The position numbers were made by a program, and so were the translations under genes. A DNA stretch of 64,000 bases from Lutibacter sp. (GTDB lineage Bacteria; Bacteroidota; Bacteroidia; Flavobacteriales; Flavobacteriaceae): assembly GCF_016342705.1 (NCBI RefSeq), contig NZ_JAEINV010000002.1:1-64000 (forward strand), read 5' to 3'. This document shows positions 46,766 through 55,610 of this stretch, one piece after another (within the stretch, counting starts at the first letter, position 1; each line of letters begins with the position of its first letter). Below the pieces are notes generated by a model. The model searched no databases. It was not told where the DNA came from and saw nothing but the letters and a program-made list of their open reading frames with translations.

Positions 46766-49087
46766 TTAATTAATTAAAATTTCATCAATAAACAACCAAA
46801 CATCTCCACCTGAAGGTGTTGTTTTTAAATTTGTAGCTACTATTTTTATATATCTAACACTTTCCTTCTGAAAGGTAATTTTGAAATCTTTTAAATCAAA
46901 AGCTGGATTTTTAGCATACGCTCTTTCTTCTTTTCCAACTTCTTTATAATTTATTCCATCATTAGATACATAAACTGTAACATCCGTAGGAAAATAAATG
47001 CCTGGGCCTTGATTTTCCATAGTTCCAATAATTACATTTTGAATTGCTGTTTCACTTCCCATATCTATAATTGCTTCCATATCATTTCCTAACCAAGCCT
47101 GCCAGTGTCCATCATGAAAGTTTTTGGTTCCTCTCAAAGTATTTATTAAACCAAATTCACCTTCTCCTTGATAATTATCGTGATACGGCTCTTTAAAAGT
47201 GATACTTTTACCAACACCTTTATGAAAAGTTATCGTTTTTTCAAAAGTTTTTCCAATAGGTTTATCATCTTTAAAAAGTGATGCTTTTAAAGTAGTAGTT
47301 TCCGTAAATTTTATAGGATTTTCATACTTTATAGCCGATTCTGAAATTGGTGCATCTCCTAAAACATATCTAATATCAGAATTTTCAAATTCATTTTTTA
47401 AATGTATTTCTGTTTCTTTCGTGTCAATATTTATTTTAACATCTTCTGTTATCAGAAAAGCACTTTTTGAATAATTAATTCCTAAATAATCATAACGTTC
47501 AAAAAGTGATGCAAGTCTTACAGAAAAATCGTTCCAATCTTGTGCTTTTTTAGGACTCCATAACGTTTCTGATAAAGCAGCTAACCTTGGAAATAGCATA
47601 TATTCAGAATGTGCTGTAGTTGAAATGAACTCCGACCACAAACAAGCTTGTCCACCCAAAACATGTGCAGCTTCTTTTTTAGTCATTCCTTTAACTATTG
47701 GGTCAAATTGATAGACTTTATGCAAAGGCACAAAGCCGTCTTGAGCCAAAGGTTCCTCATTTGGAGGACCTTGAAAATGGTTTAAATAGCAATAATCACC
47801 TGGCGCCATTACTACGTCATGACCTTGTTCTGCCGCTTCTATTCCACCTTTAAATCCTCTCCAACTCATAACGGTTGCTTCTGGAGCTAAACCTCCTTCA
47901 ATAATTTCATCCCAACCAATTAACTTTCTATCATGTGAAACTATAAAACGTTCTATTCTTTTCATAAAATAGCTTTGTAGCTCATTTACATCTGTCAATC
48001 CATGATCTTTCATTCTTTTTAAACAATGTGGGCATTTTGCCCAATTTGTTTTTGTTGCCTCATCACCACCAACATGAATATATTTTGATGGAAATAATTC
48101 CATTACTTCCAATAATACATCTTCCAAAAAATTGAAAGTTGATTCTTTACCAGCGCAGTAAATTTCTGTAATTGGCCAAACTCCACCGGATGGAACACCT
48201 ATTGGATTTTCAAAACAAGACAGTTCTGGATAGGAGGCTATTGCACTCATAACGTGCGCTGGCATTTCTATTTCAGGAACTACTTCTACACCTTTTGCTG
48301 TTGCATAAGCAACAATTTCTTTAATGTCTTCTTGTGTATAAAATCCACCAAAGGTAGCTTTATCTTCTGCTGTAGTTACTCTTCTACCATCCCAATGAGC
48401 ATCTTCTTGGTCCAATCGAAATGCACCTACTTCCGTTAATTTTGGATATTTTTTAATTTCAATTCTCCAACCTTGATCATCTACCAAATGCAAGTGTAAA
48501 ACATTCATTTTATGCATTGCTAAACGATCAATAGTTTGTTTGATATAATCCTTTTGAAAAAAATGTCGAGCAACATCTAAATGAAGCCCTCGCCATTTAA
48601 AACGTGGTTGATCTTTCACATCAACATTTGGCACTATCCAATGTTGATTTATAACTATTGTAGAACTTTCAATTGCTGTTGGTAATAACTGTTTTAAAGT
48701 TTCTAAACCATACATAAACCCAACATTTCCACTAGCTGAAATAGTTATAGAATTACTAGTTACAGAGAGCTCATAAGCTTCATTAGTTAATTGTGAATTA
48801 GTAAAAAAATGAATAAAATTGTCATTTGGCGCTTGCGCTACTATTTGAAGGTTAAAACCAGCAGCTGAATTCATTTTTTCGCTAAATTGATTCGCAATTT
48901 TTTGTTGAAAATCATTTGTTACAACAATTTGAGTGTTTGTTGTAAACTCAAAAAACCCTTTTTTTACATTTAATTCAGCAGGTTTTGGAATTATATGAAT
49001 ATCACTCTCTGTAAAAACTTTAGATTTTGAACATGAAGTTATTGTAGAAATTAGCACTAACAGCAGAACTTTATTAAATAATTTCAT
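46766..49087 (-). CDS. GH20 beta-N-acetylhexosaminidase with C-terminal discoidin-like domain
   Basis: 773 aa lipoprotein (ISTITSC, Cys19). A GH20 accessory domain (about residues 30-160) precedes the catalytic barrel with RGLHLDVARHF, LHLHLVDDQGWRIEIKKYP and the catalytic Asp-Glu pair D342-E343 in HVGGDE. The C-terminal part (about 620-773, ending VWLFIDEILIN) looks like an F5/8 type C carbohydrate-binding domain. The enzyme removes terminal beta-linked GlcNAc or GalNAc using the substrate acetamido group. Here it could clip antennary GlcNAc or split the chitobiose core after PNGase action. Gene follows the glycosylasparaginase by 35 nt. Confidence 0.95.
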   Translation of the reverse strand: MKLFNKVLLLVLISTITSCSKSKVFTESDIHIIPKPAELNVKKGFFEFTTNTQIVVTNDFQQKIANQFSEKMNSAAGFNLQIVAQAPNDNFIHFFTNSQLTNEAYELSVTSNSITISASGNVGFMYGLETLKQLLPTAIESSTIVINQHWIVPNVDVKDQPRFKWRGLHLDVARHFFQKDYIKQTIDRLAMHKMNVLHLHLVDDQGWRIEIKKYPKLTEVGAFRLDQEDAHWDGRRVTTAEDKATFGGFYTQEDIKEIVAYATAKGVEVVPEIEMPAHVMSAIASYPELSCFENPIGVPSGGVWPITEIYCAGKESTFNFLEDVLLEVMELFPSKYIHVGGDEATKTNWAKCPHCLKRMKDHGLTDVNELQSYFMKRIERFIVSHDRKLIGWDEIIEGGLAPEATVMSWRGFKGGIEAAEQGHDVVMAPGDYCYLNHFQGPPNEEPLAQDGFVPLHKVYQFDPIVKGMTKKEAAHVLGGQACLWSEFISTTAHSEYMLFPRLAALSETLWSPKKAQDWNDFSVRLASLFERYDYLGINYSKSAFLITEDVKINIDTKETEIHLKNEFENSDIRYVLGDAPISESAIKYENPIKFTETTTLKASLFKDDKPIGKTFEKTITFHKGVGKSITFKEPYHDNYQGEGEFGLINTLRGTKNFHDGHWQAWLGNDMEAIIDMGSETAIQNVIIGTMENQGPGIYFPTDVTVYVSNDGINYKEVGKEERAYAKNPAFDLKDFKITFQKESVRYIKIVATNLKTTPSGGDVWLFIDEILIN

Positions 49088-49122
49088 TTTTAACTCTTTT
49101 AATTTGTTTGAATTCTTTTTTA

Positions 49123-50142
49123 TTAATTATCCCAAGACATTTTAAATTGTGCATCTTCCATTCTACTTCCCTTTTCTTCATCATAAACTGCGTAATTAAA
49201 TCCAGAACGCAAACTGTATCCTGCATGTTCACCATTTTTATTTACAGCTATAAATCCAACTTGTAAATATTCCATGTCTTTATGGTTTTTATGCTTGTTG
49301 TAAATACGTTCTACAATTTCTTTGCAAGCTTCAAATGGCGTTTTTCCTTGTCGCATTAATTCAACAACCATAGCGCTTCCAGCTGTTCTAATAACAGCTT
49401 CACCCAAACCTGTTGCTGCAGCAGCACCTACTTCATTATCTAAAAATAATCCTGCTCCAATTATTGGAGAATCTCCTACTCTACCATGCATTTTCCAAGC
49501 AGCACCACTTGTGGTGCAACCACCAGAAATATTACCATCTTCATCAATCACAAGCATTGAAATTGTATCGTGATTTTCAATATTTATTACGGGTTTATAT
49601 TTAGATTCTTCTAACCATTTTTTCCAGTCTTTTTCAGCTTCTGGCGTTAATAAATTTTCTTCAACAAAACCTTCAGAAAGCGCAAATTGAAGCGCTCCTT
49701 GCCCTGATAGCATAACATGTGGTGTATTTTGAAGGACTTTTTTTGCTACTGAAATTGGATGTTTTATTCCTTGTAAAAAGGAAACCGAACCGCAATTACT
49801 GTTGTAATCCATAATACAAGCATCTAAAGTAACTTTACCCTCTCTGTCTGGGAAACCTCCATAACCTACACTTCTAATAGTTGGATTTGCTTCTGGAATT
49901 TTCATTCCAGCTTCAATAGCATCTAATGATGATTTTCCATTTTTTAATTGTTTCCAAGTTTCTTCATTTGCAGGTAAACCGTGATTCCAAGTAGAAATAA
50001 TTAGCGGCTTTTTTTGATTTTTAATTACTGTTTTTGCAGTAATAGCTTCGTCTTTTACAGAAAGCTCCTTACAACTTAAAACGGTACTTATTCCAATGGT
50101 TCCTAAAGCTGCTTTTTTTATAAAATCTCTTCTTTGTGACAT
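49123..50142 (-). CDS. N4-(beta-N-acetylglucosaminyl)-L-asparaginase (glycosylasparaginase)
   Basis: 339 aa, Ntn-hydrolase that cleaves the bond between GlcNAc and a free asparagine. The self-cleavage site is NHDTISM, with T193 as the N-terminal nucleophile after processing between D192 and T193. GCTTSGAAWKMHGRVGDSPI and ATGLGEAV form the substrate pocket. The export signal MSQRRDFIKKAALGTIGI has a twin-arginine motif, followed by VLSCK, so it may be a Tat lipoprotein. Elizabethkingia, source of PNGase F, also makes a secreted homologue. Together with the PNGase F-like gene of this operon it covers both peptide-linked and free Asn-linked glycans. Confidence 0.93.
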   Translation of the reverse strand: MSQRRDFIKKAALGTIGISTVLSCKELSVKDEAITAKTVIKNQKKPLIISTWNHGLPANEETWKQLKNGKSSLDAIEAGMKIPEANPTIRSVGYGGFPDREGKVTLDACIMDYNSNCGSVSFLQGIKHPISVAKKVLQNTPHVMLSGQGALQFALSEGFVEENLLTPEAEKDWKKWLEESKYKPVINIENHDTISMLVIDEDGNISGGCTTSGAAWKMHGRVGDSPIIGAGLFLDNEVGAAAATGLGEAVIRTAGSAMVVELMRQGKTPFEACKEIVERIYNKHKNHKDMEYLQVGFIAVNKNGEHAGYSLRSGFNYAVYDEEKGSRMEDAQFKMSWDN

Positions 50143-50152
50143 AAACTTGGTT

Positions 50153-52393
50153 TTAATTGTACATTTTTGAACTTGAAGCCATCGTGTTTTTTACAGTTTT
50201 ATTTGGAAGATTCCCCATTGTAAAAATCAATTTACCTCCTGCAATTATTTCTTTATGTGTTATGTAATTTCGATCAATTATTTTACCGTTTAGTTCAATA
50301 GATTGAATGTATTTATTTATTGAACTATTGTTTACTGTTTTAATGGTAAATATTTTTCCGTTTTCTAAATTTAGTGTTGCCAAATCTATTATTGGTGAGC
50401 CAAAAGCATAAATCCCTTGTGCAGGATTCACAGGATAAAAACCCAAGGCACTAAATACATACCAAGACGACATTTGTCCGCAATCTTCATTCCCACAATG
50501 ACCGTTTGGAGCGTTTTTATATTGAGTTTCTAAAATTTCACGCACCAATTCTTGTGTTTTCCAAGGTTTTTCAACGTAATTGTATAAATATGCCACGTGG
50601 TGACTTGGTTCGTTTCCATGTGCATATTGACCAATCATTCCAGTACTAAAAATTGGTAATTTATCTTCTGGAAGCGGATTTAGCGAAAACATGGTGTCTA
50701 ATTTTTTTTCAAGCAAATCTTTTCCTCCAAGTATTTCAGTTAACCCTTCAATATTATGTTGAACAGACCAAAAGTACTGCCACGCATTGCTTTCACAAAA
50801 ATAAGGTGAGTATTCTTTTGGCATGAATTCTTTTACAAACTCACCATTTTTTAATTTTGGACGCATAAAAGTTGACTGTGAATCATATACATTTCTCCAA
50901 TTTTCAGAGCGTTTTAAAAACTCATTATAATCTTCCGTTTTACCCAAAGCTTTTGCAAACTGTGCAATACACCAATCGTCATAAGCATATTCCAATGTTT
51001 TAGAAACCGACCAATTTTCATGGTTTTCATCAACAGGCACATAACCCAATTTTATATATTCATCAATTTGTCTGGAAGTGTCTTTTGCACTTGAAACACA
51101 AGCTTCATAAGCTAATGCTATATCAAAATTTTTAATTCCTTTAAAATATGCATCCACAATAACTGGTACGGCATGGTAACCAATCATCATATTGGTTTCA
51201 TTTCCTTGCATAGACCAAACTGGCAACAAACCAGTTTCTTTGTAATGGGCTAACAAAGAATTTATCATATCTGAAGTTCTATTTGGATGTAAAATAGTAT
51301 ATAGTGGATGTGCTGCTCTATAAGTATCCCAAAGTGAAAACGTATCGTATCTATTAAAACCATTTGCTTTAACTATAGTATCATTCGCTCCTTTATAATT
51401 TGAATTATGGTCACTTAATAAGGTTGGCGCCAACATAGATTGATACATCATCGTATAAAAAATGTGCTTATTTGTTTCGTTTGAAGTCGAAACTTCAATT
51501 TTATGAAGTTCTTTTTCCCATTTAGCTTCTGCTTGCTCTTTTATTGCTTCAAAATTAAAATCGGGCGCTTCAATTTCTAAAGATGTACGAGCACCTTCAA
51601 TATTTGCTGTAGAAATACCTGTTTTTAAAATAATTTGTTCACCTTCATTTGTTTTATATTCTAAAATTATCTTGGTGTTTTTAGCGGTAATTGGTGAAGT
51701 TGTTAGCGTATCATTTTTAAATAGTTGATACGAGTCAAATTGTTTAGAAACTTTAATTACAAAATATACGCGTTGGTCTTTTGCCCAACCAGTAGATTTT
51801 CTGTATCCCTCAATTGTAGTATTATCAACAACATTAAAATATGTTTCGGTTGGACTGTCCCAATTTAATGAATACCCTAAATCTATATGAATCTGAGTCT
51901 GATCATCTTTTGGAAAGGTATATTTATGAATTCCTGTTCTTTCAGTAGCCGTTAATTCAGCTTTAATATTATAATCTAATAAATCTACTGAATAATAACC
52001 TGGCGAAGCAGTTTCCTTTTTGTGAGAAAAACTTGAAAAAGGTTTGAAATTATTTTCTATAATTCTTTTTGAAAATTTACTATTGGTTGGCATCACTAAA
52101 ATATCATATAAATCTCCCGCACCTGTGCCCGTTAAATGCATATGAGAAAATCCTGAAATAATAGAATCTTGGTAATAATAACCTGCAATTCTATCCCAAC
52201 CTGGCAAACCAATATCTGGACTTAATTGAACCATTCCAAAAGGAACAGTTGCTCCAGGATACGTATTTCCCGGACCATCTGTTCCAATAAATGGGTTTAC
52301 GTACTGAATTAAATTTTCAGGTTTAATCTCAGTTTTTTTACAACTATAAAATAACCCTAAAAAAATGACACATATAAATCCAAACTGCTTCAT
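50153..52393 (-). CDS. GH92 alpha-mannosidase (paralogue b)
   Basis: 746 aa lipoprotein (LGLFYSCKKTE). Motifs: YVNPFIGTDGPGNTYPGAT, CESNAWQYFWSV (candidate acid Glu), GNEDCGQMSSWYVFSALGFYP and AHGNEPSHHVAYLYNY. It is the closest relative of paralogue a (57492-59756) among the four, sharing PGATVPFGM and the HGNEPSHH motif, so the two probably cleave similar linkages. Alpha-1,2-mannosidase activity is the commonest for this type and would trim the arms of Man9 glycans. The gene sits 3 nt after the GHL10-like gene's neighbour boundary and 10 nt before the glycosylasparaginase. Confidence 0.93.
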   Translation of the reverse strand: MKQFGFICVIFLGLFYSCKKTEIKPENLIQYVNPFIGTDGPGNTYPGATVPFGMVQLSPDIGLPGWDRIAGYYYQDSIISGFSHMHLTGTGAGDLYDILVMPTNSKFSKRIIENNFKPFSSFSHKKETASPGYYSVDLLDYNIKAELTATERTGIHKYTFPKDDQTQIHIDLGYSLNWDSPTETYFNVVDNTTIEGYRKSTGWAKDQRVYFVIKVSKQFDSYQLFKNDTLTTSPITAKNTKIILEYKTNEGEQIILKTGISTANIEGARTSLEIEAPDFNFEAIKEQAEAKWEKELHKIEVSTSNETNKHIFYTMMYQSMLAPTLLSDHNSNYKGANDTIVKANGFNRYDTFSLWDTYRAAHPLYTILHPNRTSDMINSLLAHYKETGLLPVWSMQGNETNMMIGYHAVPVIVDAYFKGIKNFDIALAYEACVSSAKDTSRQIDEYIKLGYVPVDENHENWSVSKTLEYAYDDWCIAQFAKALGKTEDYNEFLKRSENWRNVYDSQSTFMRPKLKNGEFVKEFMPKEYSPYFCESNAWQYFWSVQHNIEGLTEILGGKDLLEKKLDTMFSLNPLPEDKLPIFSTGMIGQYAHGNEPSHHVAYLYNYVEKPWKTQELVREILETQYKNAPNGHCGNEDCGQMSSWYVFSALGFYPVNPAQGIYAFGSPIIDLATLNLENGKIFTIKTVNNSSINKYIQSIELNGKIIDRNYITHKEIIAGGKLIFTMGNLPNKTVKNTMASSSKMYN

Positions 52394-52396
52394 AAA

Positions 52397-53518
52397 TTAC
52401 TCTTTCAAACTTTCTTTAACTTCTTTAATTGCTTTTAAATATTCATCAGCTATGGCGGGACCATCAAAAAATGTGATTCCTTTAGCGCCATTTTCTTTTG
52501 CTAATAAAATTGCTTGTTTAAATTCATCTATAGATTTAAAGTCTGGCATATAAATACCTGTATTTACACCAATCCCCTTATCTTTAACATCTTCAACTCC
52601 TTGTTTTGTAGCAAAACCAATCCAATCTACTTCTTCATTATAAAAACCGTGATAAATCATTGGATACACTTCATCAATTGTCCATTTATCCCAACGTTGA
52701 CGCACCATATGATCTGCCATTTCTGGATAAGGAAAAACTGCTGCTGTTAAATTTTTGTTGTATTTATGAACAATTTCATACGCATCATTTACCACATTTC
52801 TAACTGCATTTAAACGGAATTGTTTCCATTCCATATCAATATCCGTATTTTTTATATTTCTTGGGTTTTTATGATGTATTTTTTCAAATTCACTTACACA
52901 AACATCACAATAGCAAAAATCAAATTCTGGCAATTCTTCATCTTGAACCAAATTATATTTTGGTAACAATCCAATTGGCAAGAAAATGTCCGAAAAACGA
53001 ATATAATCTAAATGCACACTTTCAATTCCATCTACTTTAGCTAACTCTTCAACTAATCCTAAAATATGGTTACGAGATTCCTTTCTTGTTGGGCACAACC
53101 ATTGGTAATAATCAACATATGGTCGTGTATCAAAACTCGATTTTCCTTCTCTACTAACAGCGTACCATTCAGGGTGTTTTAGCGCAATAGTATCTCCTGG
53201 TCTATTCATAGCCATTATCCATGCGTGTACTTTTAAACCTTTCTCAGTAGCGATTGGAGTTATTCTTTTTAATAATTCTGGATCGGTTCCTGTATTTATT
53301 AACACCTCATCAATACCAGCTGATTTGTATTTTTCAAATTCTTTGGCATAATCTTCATTGGCTCTTTCTTTGTTAGCTGTAATCCAAACGCCAAATTCAA
53401 AAGTTTTTTCTGATTTAACTTCTTCCGAATTTGAATTTTCAACTTTATTTTTATCGGTTGTTTCACAAGAAAAAAAACTTAATAATAATGCGAAAAATAG
53501 TAGTTTGTGTAGTTTCAT
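52397..53518 (-). CDS. GHL10-like putative glycoside hydrolase lipoprotein
   Basis: 373 aa from ATG 53518; the ATG at 53545 would add nine residues ahead of the lipobox and overlap the upstream gene. Lipobox SFFSC followed by ETTDK. The body is a TIM-barrel of the kind annotated as glycosyl-hydrolase-like 10: FGVWITANKE, KVHAWIMAMNRP, SVHLDYIRFSD (Asp as candidate catalytic residue) and FCYCDVCVSEF with a CxxC pair. Substrate unknown. It lies 7 nt after the CBM9-like gene and 3 nt before GH92 b, so a role in the same glycan pathway is likely. Confidence 0.75.
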   Translation of the reverse strand: MKLHKLLFFALLLSFFSCETTDKNKVENSNSEEVKSEKTFEFGVWITANKERANEDYAKEFEKYKSAGIDEVLINTGTDPELLKRITPIATEKGLKVHAWIMAMNRPGDTIALKHPEWYAVSREGKSSFDTRPYVDYYQWLCPTRKESRNHILGLVEELAKVDGIESVHLDYIRFSDIFLPIGLLPKYNLVQDEELPEFDFCYCDVCVSEFEKIHHKNPRNIKNTDIDMEWKQFRLNAVRNVVNDAYEIVHKYNKNLTAAVFPYPEMADHMVRQRWDKWTIDEVYPMIYHGFYNEEVDWIGFATKQGVEDVKDKGIGVNTGIYMPDFKSIDEFKQAILLAKENGAKGITFFDGPAIADEYLKAIKEVKESLKE

Positions 53519-53525
53519 AATAAAT

Positions 53526-54587
53526 TTAATTTGAAATAATTTCACCGTTTTCTTTAATAATTAATATTGTATTTGTAAATGGACTTTTAACTGAAATATT
53601 ATAACCTGTTGTGTGATTTTCAATTACTGGCTGCAACGTTTTGTGATTAATAATCATAGCTTTTGAAGTTAAACTATCTATTGAAGTTGCCCATTTTTTA
53701 TACTTTAAGTGGTAATTATTTTGTGCTTTGTATAAATTGTACAATTGTTCTTTTATGTTATCATCTTGTGGAATTGTAAAGGTATCTTTTGAACCGATTT
53801 CTTTAGAAGAAAAGTACACGTATCCCCATTTTTCAGGAACATGCATATTTATAACACCTTGTGGCGACCAAACCCAATTATATTCAGGCAAGAAATCTCC
53901 TTTAACATCTTTTTTTCTTTGGTACATTCCATCCTCTAATTGAAAATTCCAATTCACTCTTGAAAAATTTACTCTCCAATGTTTATTCTCAGGAATATTT
54001 TTTTCGAAATAAGATTTTTTAAATGCTTTCCAAGGAATTGCTAATTCAAGAGTCCAACCTTTATCTTTATCTGTTGAATTATTTAAAGTCCCATCCACTT
54101 TTACTGCAGATTTTAAACCTGTTAAATTCCAATCATTTAAAACCACATTTTTTTCTCGGTAAGGTTTTGTCATAAATAAATCCCAAACCGTATTTAATGC
54201 ATTTATTTCTAATTCGTAATAGTTAAATGTATCTCCATCTGGATCTATAAAAACCTCAAAATCATTATTGTAAAAAACAATGGCATCGTGTTCTTTAATG
54301 TCTGCCCAAACATGTGGCTCTTCTAATTTTGCTAAAATATAAAAGTAGGTTTCATCCCACATCATTTTAATTTGCGTATTGTATACGGGCTTTTTTACAC
54401 CTTCAATATCAATAAAATTATCTGACCATGCTGTTTTACTCCAAGAGATTTCTGTTGCTTCTCCATCAATAGTAATAGTTTCAGAAGTTTTAAACGCTAT
54501 ATAACTTTTGGGTATTTCAGAATTTGATTGCGCGCAGCTTACTGCTGAAAATAAACAAAGGGCAATAATTAAATTAACTATTTTCAT
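53526..54587 (-). CDS. CBM9-like carbohydrate-binding lipoprotein
   Basis: 353 aa lipoprotein (FSAVSCAQSN). Residues about 30-250 resemble the family 9 carbohydrate-binding fold: ITIDGEATEISWSKTAWSDNF, MMWDETYFYILAKLEEPHVWA, DFEVFIDPDGDTFNYYELEINA and WTLELAIPWKAF. The remaining C-terminal 100 residues (LYKAQNNYHLKYKKWATSIDS) are helical and unassigned. CBM9 modules bind sugar ends, so it may recognise freed glycans at the cell surface and work with the GHL10-like lipoprotein encoded 7 nt downstream. No enzymatic residue is evident. Confidence 0.82.
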   Translation of the reverse strand: MKIVNLIIALCLFSAVSCAQSNSEIPKSYIAFKTSETITIDGEATEISWSKTAWSDNFIDIEGVKKPVYNTQIKMMWDETYFYILAKLEEPHVWADIKEHDAIVFYNNDFEVFIDPDGDTFNYYELEINALNTVWDLFMTKPYREKNVVLNDWNLTGLKSAVKVDGTLNNSTDKDKGWTLELAIPWKAFKKSYFEKNIPENKHWRVNFSRVNWNFQLEDGMYQRKKDVKGDFLPEYNWVWSPQGVINMHVPEKWGYVYFSSKEIGSKDTFTIPQDDNIKEQLYNLYKAQNNYHLKYKKWATSIDSLTSKAMIINHKTLQPVIENHTTGYNISVKSPFTNTILIIKENGEIISN

Positions 54588-54599
54588 TACTGTTGTTTT

Positions 54600-55565
54600 T
54601 TATAAACTATTTTCTTTTGTGTATTTAATTACTTCACTTAATTTTCCAAATGCCAAAGCAACAACGGTATCAGCCGCTCCATAATATACTGCTAATTTAT
54701 CCTCTTTAATATCGTGCAAAGCAGCACAAGGAAAAACTACATTTGGCACGTCACCAACCTGTTCATAATTAACTTGTGGACCTAATAAATATGGTTGAGT
54801 TCTGTATTTTACTTTATCAGGTTCATTTTCGTCTAAAATAGCTGCTCCCATTGCATATCTAAATCCGTTGCAAGTATTTATAACACCATGATATAACATT
54901 AACCAACCTTCATCTGTTAAAATTGGAATTGGCCCTGCACCAATTTTTGTACACTGCCAAGCACTGTCTTCAAAAGGTGTAGCTTTCATTATGCAACGAT
55001 GTTCTCCCCAATATTTCATGTCTGGACTGTAACTGATATAAATATCGCCAAAAGGTGTATGTCCGTTATCACTTGGGCGACTTAACATGGCGTATTTTCC
55101 ATTTATTTTTTGTGGAAATAACACACCATTTCTATTAAACGGCAAAAAGGCATTTTCACATTGAAAAAATACCTTAAAATCAAATGTATACCCAATACCT
55201 ATTGTTGGCCCGTTATATCCGTTACACCACGTTATCCAATATCTATCTTCAATAAAAACAACACGAGGGTCATATTTATAATCAGAATCTATCATTTCGG
55301 TATTTCCAGCTTTCATTTCAATGGGCTCATAATTGATATCCCAATCTATACCATTTTTACTAAATCCAGCAAAAATATTCATTTGTACAGCTTTGTTATC
55401 ACATCTAAAAACACCTGCAAACCCATCTTTAAAAGGTACAACTGCACTATTAAAAATACTGTTTGAACTAGGTATTTGATCTCGCTTTATAATTGGATTT
55501 TCAGAATATCTCCAAATTACTTCATTACCATCTGCTGGTTTATCTTGCCAAGGAATTGTATTCAC
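54600..55565 (-). CDS. GH130 beta-1,4-mannoside phosphorylase (Man-GlcNAc type)
   Basis: 321 aa, no signal peptide, so cytoplasmic. The GH130 five-bladed propeller is marked by [39 protein letters not shown] (D99 as candidate proton donor), [19 protein letters not shown] and VFPCAALHD. Related enzymes from Bacteroides cleave Man-beta-1,4-GlcNAc with phosphate to alpha-mannose-1-phosphate and GlcNAc. This is the expected last step for the N-glycan core. It lies 45 nt downstream of the SSS symporter gene, which would bring the disaccharide in. The GlcNAc specificity is inferred from context. Confidence 0.9.
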   Translation of the reverse strand: MNTIPWQDKPADGNEVIWRYSENPIIKRDQIPSSNSIFNSAVVPFKDGFAGVFRCDNKAVQMNIFAGFSKNGIDWDINYEPIEMKAGNTEMIDSDYKYDPRVVFIEDRYWITWCNGYNGPTIGIGYTFDFKVFFQCENAFLPFNRNGVLFPQKINGKYAMLSRPSDNGHTPFGDIYISYSPDMKYWGEHRCIMKATPFEDSAWQCTKIGAGPIPILTDEGWLMLYHGVINTCNGFRYAMGAAILDENEPDKVKYRTQPYLLGPQVNYEQVGDVPNVVFPCAALHDIKEDKLAVYYGAADTVVALAFGKLSEVIKYTKENSL

Positions 55566-55610
55566 TATATTTTATATTTAATTACTTAAAATTCTTTTTT
55601 TGAAATATTT

